The notes under the pieces were generated by a model, which made no database searches, was not told the origin of the DNA, and saw only the letters and a program-made list of their open reading frames with translations. The translations under genes were made by a program, and so were the position numbers. A stretch of 56,206 nucleotides of DNA. It comes from Methylobacterium ajmalii. GTDB taxonomy: Bacteria > Pseudomonadota > Alphaproteobacteria > Rhizobiales > Beijerinckiaceae. This document shows positions 9,408-18,422 of the stretch, piece by piece (the first letter of the stretch is position 1; every line of letters starts with the position of its first letter). The stretch spans positions 1-56,206 of the forward strand of contig NZ_JACWCT010000003.1 in the NCBI RefSeq assembly GCF_016613415.1, read 5' to 3'.

Positions 9408-10286
9408 ATGGTGAAGGCCGTGCTCGGAGTGATCGGCGGCTCGGGCGTCTACGACCTGCCCGGGCTGGAGGACGTACGCGAGGAGGCGGTCGCCTCGCCC
9501 TGGGGCGAGCCCTCGGACGCCCTGCGGATCGGCCGCATCGGCGACACGACGGTGGTCTTCCTGGCGCGCCACGGACGCGGCCACCGGCTCTCGCCGTCGG
9601 GCATCGACTACCGGGCCAACATCGACGCGATGAAGCGCGTCGGCGTCACCGACATCGTCGCGCTCTCGGCCTGCGGCTCGTTCCGGCAGGAGCTCTATCC
9701 GGGCCTGTTCGTGCTCGTCGACCAGTTCGTCGACCGCACGGTCGGCCGGACCTCGTCGTTCTTCGGCAACGGCTGCGTCGCCCACGTCTCGATGGCCCAT
9801 CCGGTCGGGCCGGCGCTCCAGGCCCGCATCCTGGAGGCGGCGGAGGCCGAGGAGATCGCGGTCAGGAAGGGCGGCACCTACGTCTGCATGGAGGGGCCGC
9901 AATTCTCCTCCTACGCCGAGTCGCTCACCTACAAGGCGCAGGGCTACGACGTGATCGGCATGACCAACATGCCGGAGGCCAAGCTCGCCCGCGAGGCCGA
10001 GATCACCTACGCGACGATCGCCATGGTGACCGACTTCGATTGCTGGCACCCGGAGCACGGCGCGGTCGACGTCGCCGCCGTGGTGGCGGTGGCCCGCGCC
10101 AACGCCGCGAAGGCCGCCCGCCTGGTGAGCCGCCTCGCCCGCGACCTTCCGGCCGAGCGGGTGCCGTGTCCGGCGGGCTCCGACCGGGCGCTGGACGGTG
10201 CGATCATGACCGCGCCGACCCACCGCGACCCGGCCCTCATGGCCAAGCTCGACGCGGTCTGCGCGCGGGTGCTGGCGGCGGGCTGA
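9408..10286 (+). CDS. mtnP: S-methyl-5'-thioadenosine phosphorylase
   Basis: Cleaves methylthioadenosine with phosphate to adenine and 5-methylthioribose-1-phosphate in methionine/purine salvage. PNP/UDP-phosphorylase-2 family features are GVIGGSGVYDLPGLE at the N-terminus, FLARHGRGHRLSPSGIDYRANI, CGSFRQELYPG, YVCMEGPQFSSYAES and GMTNMPEAKLAREAEI. The ATG at 9408 follows AAGGAG with good spacing, giving 292 aa (an earlier in-frame ATG at 9354 overlaps the petC terminator). It sits between two strong terminators and is probably monocistronic. Confidence 0.95.
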   Translation: MVKAVLGVIGGSGVYDLPGLEDVREEAVASPWGEPSDALRIGRIGDTTVVFLARHGRGHRLSPSGIDYRANIDAMKRVGVTDIVALSACGSFRQELYPGLFVLVDQFVDRTVGRTSSFFGNGCVAHVSMAHPVGPALQARILEAAEAEEIAVRKGGTYVCMEGPQFSSYAESLTYKAQGYDVIGMTNMPEAKLAREAEITYATIAMVTDFDCWHPEHGAVDVAAVVAVARANAAKAARLVSRLARDLPAERVPCPAGSDRALDGAIMTAPTHRDPALMAKLDAVCARVLAAG

Positions 10287-10353
10287 TCGCCGGTTGCCGA
10301 GGCGCCCTGATGCGCGCGAGGGTATAAAGCCCGGATCACCCCTGGCGTTTCCG

Positions 10354-10384
10354 CGGGCTGCCTTCTAACAAGGCAGCCCGTTTT
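10354..10384 (+). terminator. Rho-independent terminator between mtnP and hisB
   Basis: Perfect 11-bp stem CGGGCTGCCTT / AAGGCAGCCCG with a CTAAC loop, followed by TTTTCC. It lies about 70 bp after mtnP and 24 bp before the hisB start. It most simply terminates mtnP, but its closeness to hisB also allows a leader/attenuator role. Confidence 0.85.
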
Positions 10385-10407
10385 CCGTTGGCGACAGCAC
10401 TTCCCCG

Positions 10408-11010
10408 ATGACCGACACTCCCCTCCGCGCCGGCCGCGTCGACCGGCGCACCGCCGAGACCGACGTCAGCGTCGCCCTCACCCTCGACGGCACCGGCAAG
10501 GCCAGCATCGCGACCGGGGTCGGCTTCCTCGACCACATGCTGGAGTTGCTCGCCCGGCACGCCCTGTTCGACCTCGACATCAAGGTGACGGGCGACCTCC
10601 ACGTCGACCAGCACCACACCACCGAGGATTGCGGCATCGCGCTCGGCCAGGCCTTCGCCCAGGCGCTCGGCGACAAGCGCGGCATCCGGCGCTACGCCGA
10701 TCTGCACCTGCCCATGGATGAGGCACTGACCCGGGTCGCCGTGGACATCTCCGGCCGGCCGTTCCTGGTCTTCCGCACCACCTTCGCCCGCGAGAAGATC
10801 GGCGCCTTCGACACCGAGCTGGTGCGCGAGTGGTTCCAGGCCTTCGCGATGAATGCCGGCATCACGCTGCACGTCGAGACGTTGTACGGCGACAACCAGC
10901 ACCATATCGCCGAGAGCTGCTACAAGGGCCTGGCACGTGCCTTGCGGCACGCGGTCGAGGTCGATCCCCGCGAGGGCGGCCGCGTGCCGTCGACGAAGGG
11001 CTCGCTCTAA
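10408..11010 (+). CDS. hisB: Imidazoleglycerol-phosphate dehydratase
   Basis: Dehydrates imidazole glycerol phosphate to imidazole acetol phosphate in histidine synthesis. The 200-aa monofunctional form carries the metal-binding repeats of the family: [36 protein letters not shown], and in the second half [24 protein letters not shown]. It begins a series of his genes (hisB, hisH, hisA, hisF, hisE) interleaved with two genes of unknown function and one broken gene, all on the plus strand. Confidence 0.97.
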   Translation: MTDTPLRAGRVDRRTAETDVSVALTLDGTGKASIATGVGFLDHMLELLARHALFDLDIKVTGDLHVDQHHTTEDCGIALGQAFAQALGDKRGIRRYADLHLPMDEALTRVAVDISGRPFLVFRTTFAREKIGAFDTELVREWFQAFAMNAGITLHVETLYGDNQHHIAESCYKGLARALRHAVEVDPREGGRVPSTKGSL

Positions 11011-11040
11011 GGCCGCAACGACGGATCCCGGGGGGAACGG

Positions 11041-11532
11041 ATGACCACCTACACCCTGCACGTGCCCGACGAGGTCGATCCCGCCGAGCCGGAGGCCCTG
11101 GACCGCGCGAAGCTCGTGCCCGACGCCTTCGTCTGGCCGGCCTTCTGGTTCTCCGCGCTGTGGTTCTTCTGGCACCGGCTCTGGCTCGCCGGCCTGATGG
11201 TGCTGGCGGCCGAAATCGTGGTCTGGTTCGCCGGGCTCGCGCTGGGGTTGAGCACGGCGGCGGGCTTCGCCATCGCGCTCCTCCTGTCCTGGCTCGTCGG
11301 GCTCGAGGCCTCGTCCCTGCGGCGCTGGACCTATGCCCGCACCGGCCGCCCGATCCGCGACGCGGTGACGGCGTCGGACGCCAAGGAGGCAGAGGTCAAG
11401 TTCGTCGCCCGCTGGCTGCGGGAGGAGGGCGCGCGGGTGGGCACTGCCCCGTCGCGGCCCGCCGCTCCGGCCCATGCCCGGTCCGAGAGCCCGGCGCTCG
11501 GCCTGTTTCCGGAAGCGCAGGGCCAACGGTGA
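11041..11532 (+). CDS. DUF2628 domain membrane protein
   Basis: Small membrane protein of 163 aa with two or three hydrophobic segments ([26 protein letters not shown] and a later Leu/Ala-rich pair). This fits the DUF2628 family, which is often found between hisB and hisH in Rhizobiales; the function is unknown. The tail after residue 110 is hydrophilic and Ala/Pro-rich. The ATG follows a GGGGGGAA ribosome binding site. Position inside the his cluster suggests cotranscription, not necessarily a role in histidine synthesis. Confidence 0.8.
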   Translation: MTTYTLHVPDEVDPAEPEALDRAKLVPDAFVWPAFWFSALWFFWHRLWLAGLMVLAAEIVVWFAGLALGLSTAAGFAIALLLSWLVGLEASSLRRWTYARTGRPIRDAVTASDAKEAEVKFVARWLREEGARVGTAPSRPAAPAHARSESPALGLFPEAQGQR

Positions 11533-11596
11533 GCCCCGCAACCACGCCATCATGGGCGCCGCCCCGGGCCGGCGGCGCGATCCGGGAGAAGCTCCG

Positions 11597-12256
11597 TTGA
11601 GCGCCGACACCGTCGCCATCATCGATTACGGCTCGGGCAACCTGCACTCGGCCGCCAAGGCCTTCGAGCGCGCCGCCCGCGAGGCCGGCACCGAGGCCCG
11701 CATCGTCGTCACCTCCGACCCCGCGACCGTGGCGGCGGCCGACCGGGTCGTGCTGCCGGGTGTCGGCGCCTACGCGGATTGTCGGCGCGGGCTCGACGCC
11801 GTGTCGGGCATGGTCGAGGCGATGACCGAGGCGGTGCACGGGCGCGGCCGGCCGTTCCTCGGCATCTGCGTCGGCATGCAGCTGCTGGCGAGCCGCGGCC
11901 TCGAATACGAGGTGACGCCGGGCCTCGGCTGGATCCCGGGCGACGTCGCCCCGATCACGCCGGCCGATCCCGGCCTCAAGGTGCCGCATATGGGCTGGAA
12001 CACGCTGCAGGAGCGCCGGCCCCATCCGCTCCTCGATGGCATCCCGACCGGCCCGGACGGCCTGCACGCCTATTTCGTGCACAGCTACGCGCTCAGCCCG
12101 GCCGAGCCCGACGACGTGGTGGCGAGCGCCGATTACGGCGGGGCGGTCACCGCCATGGTGGCGCGCGGCACCATCGCCGGCACCCAGTTCCACCCCGAGA
12201 AGAGCCAGACCCTCGGCCTTCGCCTGATCGGCAACTTCCTGCGCTGGCGCCCCTGA
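11597..12256 (+). CDS. hisH: Imidazole glycerol phosphate synthase, glutaminase subunit HisH
   Basis: Class I glutamine amidotransferase that feeds ammonia to HisF. The nucleophilic Cys is in GICVGMQLL and the His/Glu of the triad are in GTQFHPEKS; the N-terminus [16 protein letters not shown] is typical. The frame is open upstream (ATG at 11552 and 11474), but those residues are Arg/Gly/Pro-rich. The TTG at 11597 follows GGGAGAAG and starts right before the conserved first strand, giving 219 aa. It works as a heterodimer with HisF encoded at 13609. Confidence 0.95.
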   Translation: MSADTVAIIDYGSGNLHSAAKAFERAAREAGTEARIVVTSDPATVAAADRVVLPGVGAYADCRRGLDAVSGMVEAMTEAVHGRGRPFLGICVGMQLLASRGLEYEVTPGLGWIPGDVAPITPADPGLKVPHMGWNTLQERRPHPLLDGIPTGPDGLHAYFVHSYALSPAEPDDVVASADYGGAVTAMVARGTIAGTQFHPEKSQTLGLRLIGNFLRWRP

Positions 12257-12302
12257 CCGGGCGCCGGCCCCCCGACCAACTCCAGCCTTGCGGTGACGAC
12301 GC

Positions 12303-13049
12303 GTGATCCTGTTTCCGGCCATCGATCTCAAGGAAGGGCGCTGCGTCCGCCTCGTGCAGGGCGACATGGCCCAGGCCATCGTCTTCAGCGACGATCCGGC
12401 CGCGCAAGCGACCACCTTCCAGGAGCAGGGCTTCCCCTGGCTCCACGTGGTGGATCTCGACGGCGCCTTCGCGGGCGCGCCGATGAACGCCTCGGCGGTC
12501 GATGCGATCCTGGCGGCGGTGACGATTCCGGTCCAGCTCGGCGGCGGCATCCGCGAGATGCGCACCGTCGAGGGCTGGCTCGCCAAGGGCGTCAGCCGGG
12601 TCATCATCGGCACCGCCGCGGTCAAGGACCCGACCTTCGTGCGCGAGGCCGCCCGCCGCTTCCCGGGCCAGATCGCCGTCGGCATCGACGCCAAGGACGG
12701 CCGCGTCGCGGTGGAGGGCTGGGCCAAGACCTCGACGGTGACGGCGGAAGAGCTCGGCCGGCGCTTCGAGGATGCCGGCGTCGCCGCGATCATCTACACC
12801 GACATCGCCCGCGACGGCATCCTCAAGGGCCTCAACATCCCGATGACGCTCGGCCTCGCCCAGGCGGTGAAGATCCCCGTCATCGCCTCCGGGGGATTGG
12901 CCTCGATCGAGGACGTCCACCGCATCCTCGAGCCCGATTGCGCGAGCCTCGCCGGCGCCATCACGGGCCGGGCGCTCTACGACGGCCGCATCGACCCGAA
13001 GGAGGCGCTCGCCGCCATCGCGCGGGCGAAGGGCGCGCGGGCGGGGTGA
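12303..13049 (+). CDS. hisA: Phosphoribosylformimino-5-aminoimidazole carboxamide ribotide isomerase
   Basis: TIM-barrel isomerase of histidine synthesis (ProFAR to PRFAR). The first catalytic Asp lies in [14 protein letters not shown], the phosphate-binding region in QLGGGIR and [10 protein letters not shown], and the second Asp region in [22 protein letters not shown] closes the barrel. The start is a GTG and the length (248 aa) is standard. It is downstream of hisH and upstream of a DUF29 gene. Confidence 0.97.
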   Translation: MILFPAIDLKEGRCVRLVQGDMAQAIVFSDDPAAQATTFQEQGFPWLHVVDLDGAFAGAPMNASAVDAILAAVTIPVQLGGGIREMRTVEGWLAKGVSRVIIGTAAVKDPTFVREAARRFPGQIAVGIDAKDGRVAVEGWAKTSTVTAEELGRRFEDAGVAAIIYTDIARDGILKGLNIPMTLGLAQAVKIPVIASGGLASIEDVHRILEPDCASLAGAITGRALYDGRIDPKEALAAIARAKGARAG

Positions 13050-13107
13050 AGCGGAGGGGTTCGTGGCGTGGTAGGATCATGGCCGCTTCCCGGAGGCCTC
13101 TGACCGC

Positions 13108-13596
13108 ATGACGGCCGCGACCCGCAAATCCAGGCCCGCGCCTGCACGCTCGGCTCCCCTGCGACCCACGACGGCCTATGCCGACGACACCCACGGCTGG
13201 GCGATGGAGCAGGCTGCGGCGCTCCGCGCCGGCAACCTCTCGGTCCTCGACCGGGAGAACCTGGCCGAGGAGATCGAGAGCGTGGGCCGCTCGGAGTTCA
13301 AACGCCTCGTCAGCGTCCACGCGCCGATCCAGCTTCACATGCTGAAATGGCAATTCCAGCCCGGCCAATGCAGCGCCAGCTGCGCGATCTCGATCGCGAC
13401 GCATCGTCATCACGTGATCGAGGTCATCGGCGACAATCCGAGGTTGAAGTCGCGGCTCGACGCAGCCTTCGAGCGTGCCTACCGCCAGGCCCGTCTCGAC
13501 GCCCTGCGCGAGACCGGTCTTGCCTCGACGACATTCCCGGCGGCCTGTCCCTTCACGCGGGACGAGGCGATGTCGCGCCCCTTCCTCTACGAGTAG
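13108..13596 (+). CDS. DUF29 family protein
   Basis: 162-aa soluble protein. Residues about 21-162 show the DUF29 pattern: YADDTHGWAMEQAAALRAG, then LDRENLAEEIESVGRSEFKRL, a central His-rich helix (VHAPIQLHMLKWQ) and a C-terminal PFTRDEAM segment. The family is frequent in cyanobacteria and Methylobacterium and has no established function. It is inserted between hisA and hisF, which are adjacent in most relatives, so it looks like a later addition to the cluster. The first 20 residues are Arg/Pro/Ala-rich and poorly conserved in type. Confidence 0.8.
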   Translation: MTAATRKSRPAPARSAPLRPTTAYADDTHGWAMEQAAALRAGNLSVLDRENLAEEIESVGRSEFKRLVSVHAPIQLHMLKWQFQPGQCSASCAISIATHRHHVIEVIGDNPRLKSRLDAAFERAYRQARLDALRETGLASTTFPAACPFTRDEAMSRPFLYE

Positions 13597-13608
13597 AGCC
13601 TCAGAACC

Positions 13609-14391
13609 GTGCTCAAGACCCGCATCATCCCCTGCCTCGACGTGAAGGACGGCCGCGTCGTCAAGGGCGTCCAGTTCCTCGAGCTGCGCGACGCCGGCGA
13701 TCCCGTCGAGGCCGCCAAGGCCTACGACCGGGCCGGGGCCGACGAGCTCTGCTTCCTCGACATTACGGCGAGCCACGAGGCCCGCGGTATCCTCCTCGAC
13801 GCGGTGAGCCGCACGGCGGAGGCCTGCTTCATGCCGCTCACCGTCGGGGGCGGCGTGCGCAAGGTCGAGGATATCCGCACGCTGCTGCTCGCCGGGGCCG
13901 ACAAGGTGTCGATCAACACCGCGGCGGTGAACGACCCGGACCTGGTGGCGCGGGCGGCGGAAAAATTCGGCGCGCAGTGCATCGTCGTGGCGATCGACGC
14001 CAAGCGGGTCTCGGGCGAGGGCGAGGCACCGCGCTGGGAGATCTTCACCCATGGCGGCCGCAAGCCCACCGGGATCGACGCGGTCGAATTCGCCCGCCTC
14101 GTGGCGGCGAAGGGCGCGGGCGAGCTGCTCGTCACCTCGATGGACCGGGACGGAATGCGCTCGGGCTACGACATCGGGCTCACCCGGGCGATCACCGATG
14201 CGGTCACCGTGCCGGTGATCGCGTCGGGCGGCGTCGGCGGCCTCGACGACCTCGTGGCGGGCGTGCGCGACGGAGGCGCGAGCGCGGTGCTCGCCGCCTC
14301 GATCTTCCATTTTGGCCAGCACACCGTCGGGGAGGCCAAGGCCCATATGGCGGCGGCCGGCCTCGCCATGCGGCTCGACCCGACGCCCTGA
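13609..14391 (+). CDS. hisF: Imidazole glycerol phosphate synthase, cyclase subunit HisF
   Basis: TIM-barrel cyclase partner of HisH that makes imidazole glycerol phosphate and AICAR. The conserved start [20 protein letters not shown] carries the first catalytic Asp. [33 protein letters not shown] and the second Asp segment [15 protein letters not shown] follow. The start is a GTG 12 bp after the DUF29 stop; 260 aa is standard. Confidence 0.97.
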   Translation: MLKTRIIPCLDVKDGRVVKGVQFLELRDAGDPVEAAKAYDRAGADELCFLDITASHEARGILLDAVSRTAEACFMPLTVGGGVRKVEDIRTLLLAGADKVSINTAAVNDPDLVARAAEKFGAQCIVVAIDAKRVSGEGEAPRWEIFTHGGRKPTGIDAVEFARLVAAKGAGELLVTSMDRDGMRSGYDIGLTRAITDAVTVPVIASGGVGGLDDLVAGVRDGGASAVLAASIFHFGQHTVGEAKAHMAAAGLAMRLDPTP

Positions 14392-14419
14392 CCGTCTCCC
14401 CCGCCGAGACACGACTGCC

Positions 14420-15403
14420 ATGGGACAGCGGGGTTCGACATGGCGCACGGCCTGCACGGTCGTCGCCCTCCTTCTGACGGCGTCCGGCGCCGACGCTCTC
14501 GATTGCGCCAAGGCCTCCACGCCGCTCGAACGCGCGATATGCGGCTCTACGGCGGCGACTACGTCTGACGTCGCGATGGCAGCGGCGTTCGCCGGCCTTC
14601 GGGCGCCCCTCGGCGAGGCCGTGCAGCTGGGGTCCTGGGATGCGGCGCTCACCGACCAGCGCATTTGGCTGAAGAAGCGAAACGGCGAATGCGGCCTCCT
14701 CAAATCGAACGAGAGCCGAGCCCGGTGTGCCGAGCAGTGGAACCTCGAACGGGCGCGCATCCTCACGGGGCGCCCCGAGGCAGGCCCCGGCTTGCCTCGC
14801 CAGCCGGCGCCTTTCTTCGCTCGCCGGTCTTCCGGGTCCAACTGGTTCGAGAAGGAAGTCCGCGTCTATCGCTTCACCTCGCCGCAAAGCACTGTGGAAC
14901 GTCTCGTCAACACGCGAGCCGACGAGGGGCTTCGCGGGGAGCCGTCGGGCCTTCAGGAGGGTGTCGAGGCCAAGGGGCTTCGGTATTCAGAGAACTGGAC
15001 GCTCAGCTATGGATCGCCTCGCCTCCTATCGATCCGGGTCGAACGATGAGAATACAATGGCGGAGCCCACGGTAGTGGTGCCAGAGATGCGCTGAATCTC
15101 GATCTGACGTCAGACTCAGAACTTGTCGTAACGTTGATCTTCGATGTATCTGCCCTCGGACAGCTGACCCGTTTCTGCGTGGGTGCGATGAGGCCCGAAA
15201 GTGCGAGGTTGGAGGCAGGGGATGATTCGAGCCGTCTGCGCGAGGCGATAGCCTCCTCGCTGCCCGATGCAAAACGCTGGGTGTTCGAACGGGAGGGGGC
15301 CGTAATCGATCTCGGGTTGATCGATGGATACGCCCGAGGCCGCTACTTCTGCGAGATCCCGTACGCCACACTCGACCCGCTCTCGAAGCGCCCCTATCGC
15401 TAG
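14420..15403 (+). pseudogene. Secreted LprI-like/DUF3298-type protein, interrupted by an in-frame TGA
   Basis: The intact upstream part (14420-15049, 209 aa) has a signal peptide (TACTVVALLLTASGADALDC). An LprI/DUF1311-like Cys-containing region follows (DCAKASTPLERAIC and LKKRNGECGLL..RCAEQWNLERARIL), and then the beginning of a DUF3298-like domain ending LSYGSPRLLSIRVER and a TGA at 15047-15049. The same frame continues without another stop to 15403 and reads EYNGGAHGSGARDALNLDL directly after the TGA. GGAHG is a hallmark of DUF3298/RsiV-type domains and belongs to the same fold, followed by ALGQLTRFC and a typical tail. The gene is therefore one reading frame of 327 codons broken by a single nonsense codon. 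It lies between hisF and hisE, on their strand. Confidence 0.75.
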
Positions 15404-15535
15404 CAAGCCGGCGCCGCATCGCTCTGTGCAAGGCTGCCTTACACCGGAGGGATAGATCGGGCGGAGCGTCGAACAGCGCTTGACCACCCGGCTCCGCCGG
15501 CCCCAGGGTTCGCGTACAACTCCAATGGCAGCCTG

Positions 15536-15859
15536 ATGACCGCCTTCTCCCTCGCCGACCTCGACCGCATCGTCCGCGAGCGGGCCGCCGCCTCACCGGA
15601 GGAGTCCTACACCGCCAAGCTCGTGGCCGGCGGGCCGGCGCGGCCTGCCAAGAAGCTCGGCGAGGAGGCGGTGGAGGCCGCGATCGCCGCGGTGCAGGGC
15701 GACCGCGACGGGCTGACGGCGGAGGCGGCGGACGTGCTCTATCACCTGCTGGTGGTGCTGCGCGCCGCCGAGGTGCCACTGGAGGCCGTGATGGCCGAGC
15801 TGGAACGGCGCACCGCCCAGAGCGGCATCGCCGAGAAGGCCGCGAGGAGGCCCGCATGA
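15536..15859 (+). CDS. hisE: Phosphoribosyl-ATP pyrophosphatase
   Basis: Hydrolyses phosphoribosyl-ATP to phosphoribosyl-AMP in histidine synthesis. The 107-aa protein shows the MazG-like motif set: [29 protein letters not shown] and [16 protein letters not shown], with the acidic metal ligands in KKLGEEAVE and EAADVLYH. Its stop overlaps the coaA start by 4 bp (ATGA), a sign of coupling; hisE-coaA is a usual neighbour pair in Rhizobiales. Confidence 0.96.
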   Translation: MTAFSLADLDRIVRERAAASPEESYTAKLVAGGPARPAKKLGEEAVEAAIAAVQGDRDGLTAEAADVLYHLLVVLRAAEVPLEAVMAELERRTAQSGIAEKAARRPA

Positions 15860-16887
15860 GCGAGGCGGGCATCAACGATCGGCTCGGGCCCGGCCCGGCC
15901 CCGACGCTGGGCGCGGCGCAGCTCGCCGCGAGCCTCGACGAGGCGACCGACCACCTCTCGCCCTACCGGGTCTTCTCCCGTGAGGAATGGGCACATCTTC
16001 GCGCCGACACGCCGCTCACCCTCACGGCCGAGGATGTGATGCGGCTGCAATCGCTCAACGACCCGATCTCGCTCGAAGAGGTCATCGCCATCTACCTGCC
16101 GCTGTCGCGGCTGCTCTCGCTCTACGTCGCGGCGACGCAGGGGCTGTTCAAGGCGACCCAGCGCTTCCTCCTCGCCGAGCGCGAGGTAAAGGTGCCCTAC
16201 ATCATCGGGGTCGCCGGCTCGGTCGCGGTCGGCAAGTCGACCACGGCCCGGGTACTCAAGGCGCTGCTCGCCCGCTGGCCCAACACACCGAAGGTCGACC
16301 TGGTCACCACCGACGGTTTCCTGTTTCCGAATGCCGAGCTGAACCGCCTCGGCCTGATGGAGCGAAAAGGCTTTCCCGAGAGCTACGACACCCCGACGCT
16401 GCTGCGCTTCCTCGCCGACATCAAGGCCGGCAAGCGCCACGTCGCGGCGCCACTCTACTCCCACCTCGTCTACGACGTGGTGCCGGGGGAAACGACGGTC
16501 GTCGACCGGCCCGACATCCTGATCGTCGAGGGGCTGAACGTGCTCCAGCCGGCGCGCCTGCCGCGGGACGGCACCGCGATTCCCTTCGTGTCGGACTTCT
16601 TCGACTTCTCGGTCTATCTCGACGCGCACGAGGACGACCTGCACCGCTGGTACGTCAACCGCTTCCTGCGCCTGCGCCACACCGCCTTCCGCGATCCGCT
16701 GTCCTACTTCCGGAAATACGCGGAGATCAGCGAGGAGGAGGCCCTCAACACCGCCGACGGGCTGTGGAACCGCATCAACCTCCTGAACCTGCGCGACAAC
16801 ATCGTGCCGACGCGCCAGCGCGCCAGCCTGATCCTCGCCAAGGGCGCGAGCCATCGGATCGAGAGCGTGGCGTTGCGCCGGCTGTAG
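15856..16887 (+). CDS. coaA: Type I pantothenate kinase
   Basis: ATP-dependent first step of coenzyme A synthesis. The 343-aa protein has the P-loop [17 protein letters not shown] (residues about 118-134), [21 protein letters not shown], and the pantothenate/CoA-binding region ([33 protein letters not shown]), all typical of the bacterial type I family that is feedback-inhibited by CoA. The start overlaps hisE by four bases. Confidence 0.97.
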   Translation: MSEAGINDRLGPGPAPTLGAAQLAASLDEATDHLSPYRVFSREEWAHLRADTPLTLTAEDVMRLQSLNDPISLEEVIAIYLPLSRLLSLYVAATQGLFKATQRFLLAEREVKVPYIIGVAGSVAVGKSTTARVLKALLARWPNTPKVDLVTTDGFLFPNAELNRLGLMERKGFPESYDTPTLLRFLADIKAGKRHVAAPLYSHLVYDVVPGETTVVDRPDILIVEGLNVLQPARLPRDGTAIPFVSDFFDFSVYLDAHEDDLHRWYVNRFLRLRHTAFRDPLSYFRKYAEISEEEALNTADGLWNRINLLNLRDNIVPTRQRASLILAKGASHRIESVALRRL

Positions 16888-16917
16888 GGATGCCGCTTGC
16901 GTCGTCCGGTCAAGGAA

Positions 16918-16962
16918 GCGCCCACGCCGAGTTCGAGACTTGGAGGTCGATGGCGTGGGCGC
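16918..16962. repeat. Stem-loop between convergent coaA and thpR
   Basis: Perfect 11-bp inverted repeat (GCGCCCACGCC / GGCGTGGGCGC) with a 23-nt loop, located 30 bp after coaA. There is no T tract on either side. It could act as a bidirectional, non-canonical terminator for the two facing genes. Confidence 0.4.
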
Positions 16963-17047
16963 ATGCCGATGAGCGAGGCAGTTCGCCCACTTTATGGGAT
17001 CGGGGTGGCGCCGCCATCACCCGTTTGGGGGGAGGCCCGATCCAGGC

Positions 17048-17647
17048 CTACTGGTCCAAGTCTCGTTGGTCCAAGTCTTGTTGGTCCAAGTCTCGCTGGT
17101 CCACGTCGTCGTCCAGCGGATAGGCCGCCTCGACCACGTAGGGCCCGCCGCCGACCGAATCCCGCGCCGAGTAGAGCGCCACCCGCCGGGCCGTGAAGGT
17201 CAGCCGCGGAAACACCGGCTGCATCGTGAGGTATTGCGCCACCCCGTCCGGGCCGGCGCCGCGCTTGAGCCGCGCCAGCGTCACGTGCGGCGTGAAGCGC
17301 CGGGTGTCCGGTGCGGCGCCGAGCTGGCGCAGGATGCGCTCGTGCTCGGCTTGCAGCTCCGAGAGATCGGGATCGGGCACCACCCGGGCGAAGAGCGCGT
17401 GCGGCCGCTCGCCGCCGAAGCTCGCGAGCCCGTCGAGGGCGAGCGTCAGGGGAGGGCGGGGCCTGGCCTCGGCCAGGGCCGCGGCGATCTCCTCGGCCAT
17501 GCCGCCGTCGACGTCGCCGATGAACCGCAGGGTGACGTGGTAGTCCGACGGCTCGACCCAGCGGGCGCCGGGCAGGCCGCCCCGGAAGGCCCCGAGCATC
17601 AGGCCGGTCTCGGGCGGGACCTCGATTCCGGTGAACAGGCGCGGCAT
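17048..17647 (-). CDS. thpR: RNA 2',3'-cyclic phosphodiesterase (2H superfamily)
   Basis: Hydrolyses 2',3'-cyclic phosphate RNA ends. The 199-aa product starts MPRLFTGIEVPPE after an AAGGGAG ribosome binding site. It carries both signature HxT motifs, YHVTLRFIG near residue 43 and FTPHVTLARL near residue 125, as expected for ThpR/LigT. The family normally ends near YVVEAAYPL; here the protein continues with an acidic tail DDDVDQ followed by pentapeptides DLDQR/DLDQQ/DLDQR/DLDQ, encoded by 15-bp tandem repeats. It is followed upstream (5 bp) by the esterase gene on the same strand. Confidence 0.92.
   Translation of the reverse strand: MPRLFTGIEVPPETGLMLGAFRGGLPGARWVEPSDYHVTLRFIGDVDGGMAEEIAAALAEARPRPPLTLALDGLASFGGERPHALFARVVPDPDLSELQAEHERILRQLGAAPDTRRFTPHVTLARLKRGAGPDGVAQYLTMQPVFPRLTFTARRVALYSARDSVGGGPYVVEAAYPLDDDVDQRDLDQQDLDQRDLDQ
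17052..17111. repeat. 15-bp tandem repeat at the 3' end of thpR
   Basis: Three nearly identical 15-bp units (consensus TGGTCCAAGTCTCGT on the plus strand) at 17052-17066, 17067-17081 and 17082-17096, and a fourth degenerate unit at 17097-17111. The units are in frame and encode DLDQ(R/Q) repeats on the minus strand just before the stop codon. Confidence 0.9.
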
Positions 17648-17652
17648 GGCGG

Positions 17653-18366
17653 CTACGCTCCCTTGCGAAGGCGCGTCAGAAACTCTTCCACGCTCGGCAG
17701 GATGCCGGAGACGATCCGCGCCACCCCGGCCTTGGTCGGGTGCAGGCCGTCGGGCAAGTTGAGGCTGCGGTCGCCCGCGATGCCGTCGAGGAAGAACGGG
17801 TAGAGGAGCAGGCCGTAGCGCGCGGCGAGCCTCGGGTAGATCGCGTCGAAGCGCTTGCCGTAATCGGGCCCGAGATTCGGCGCCGCCCGCATCCCGGCGA
17901 GCAGGACCGGGATACCCCGGGCCTTGAGCCCGGCGACGATCGCGTCGAGGGCCTTCTCGGTCACCGCCGGGTCGGTGCCGCGCAGCATGTCGTTGGCGCC
18001 GAGCTCCAGGATCACCCCGTCGGTTCCGTCCGGCACCGACCACGCCGCCCGGTCGAGCCCGCCGGTCGCGGTGTCGCCCGAGACGCCCGCATTGGCGATC
18101 GTCACGGCATGGCCGCGCGCCTTCAGGGCGGCTTCGAGCTGTGCCGGGAAGGCGGCGTCGGCCGGCAGGCCGTAGCCCGCGGTCAGGCTGTCGCCGAGCG
18201 CGACGAGGGCGAGCGGGCGCTCGGCGGCGCCGAGCGGCATGGTCAGGGTCATCAGCAGCGACACGATCAGAAATGCGAGTGCCGCGCGGCGGCCATCATG
18301 GCGGACCAGGGTTGCACGGCCCATATCGGGCCGGCGGGCCGCCTGTCTTGCGTTGGTCCGTCCCAC
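17653..18366 (-). CDS. GDSL/SGNH-family arylesterase (TesA-like)
   Basis: Periplasmic lysophospholipase/arylesterase of the SGNH hydrolase family. All four blocks are present: block I VALGDSLTAGYGLP (nucleophile Ser), block II NAGVSGDTATGG, block III LELGANDMLRGTDP and block V DGLHPTKAG. A signal peptide (RRAALAFLIVSLLMTLTMPLGAAE) precedes the enzyme. The GTG at 18366 follows GGAGGTGA, but an internal ATG at 18324 would give a more usual signal-peptide N-region; I keep 18366 with reservation. It is divergent from the ABC genes, the widely conserved tesA/ybbA-ybbP arrangement. Confidence 0.9.
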   Translation of the reverse strand: MGRTNARQAARRPDMGRATLVRHDGRRAALAFLIVSLLMTLTMPLGAAERPLALVALGDSLTAGYGLPADAAFPAQLEAALKARGHAVTIANAGVSGDTATGGLDRAAWSVPDGTDGVILELGANDMLRGTDPAVTEKALDAIVAGLKARGIPVLLAGMRAAPNLGPDYGKRFDAIYPRLAARYGLLLYPFFLDGIAGDRSLNLPDGLHPTKAGVARIVSGILPSVEEFLTRLRKGA

Positions 18367-18422
18367 TCGTCACCTCCGGCCGCGACCGATCCGGTCGCCG
18401 CGTACAGATCGGCTCTTCGCGC

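Noticed and set aside
12961..14841. 626-codon minus-strand frame across hisF
   Set aside because: Antisense shadow; contains no recognisable domain and overlaps the essential hisF completely.
15047..15049. TGA as selenocysteine codon
   Set aside because: The family is not a known selenoprotein, no Cys is expected at this position (between VER and EYNGGAHG), and I see no obvious SECIS-like hairpin directly after the codon.
17052..17111. CRISPR-like repeats
   Set aside because: The units are contiguous 15-bp tandem copies without spacers and lie in frame within thpR.
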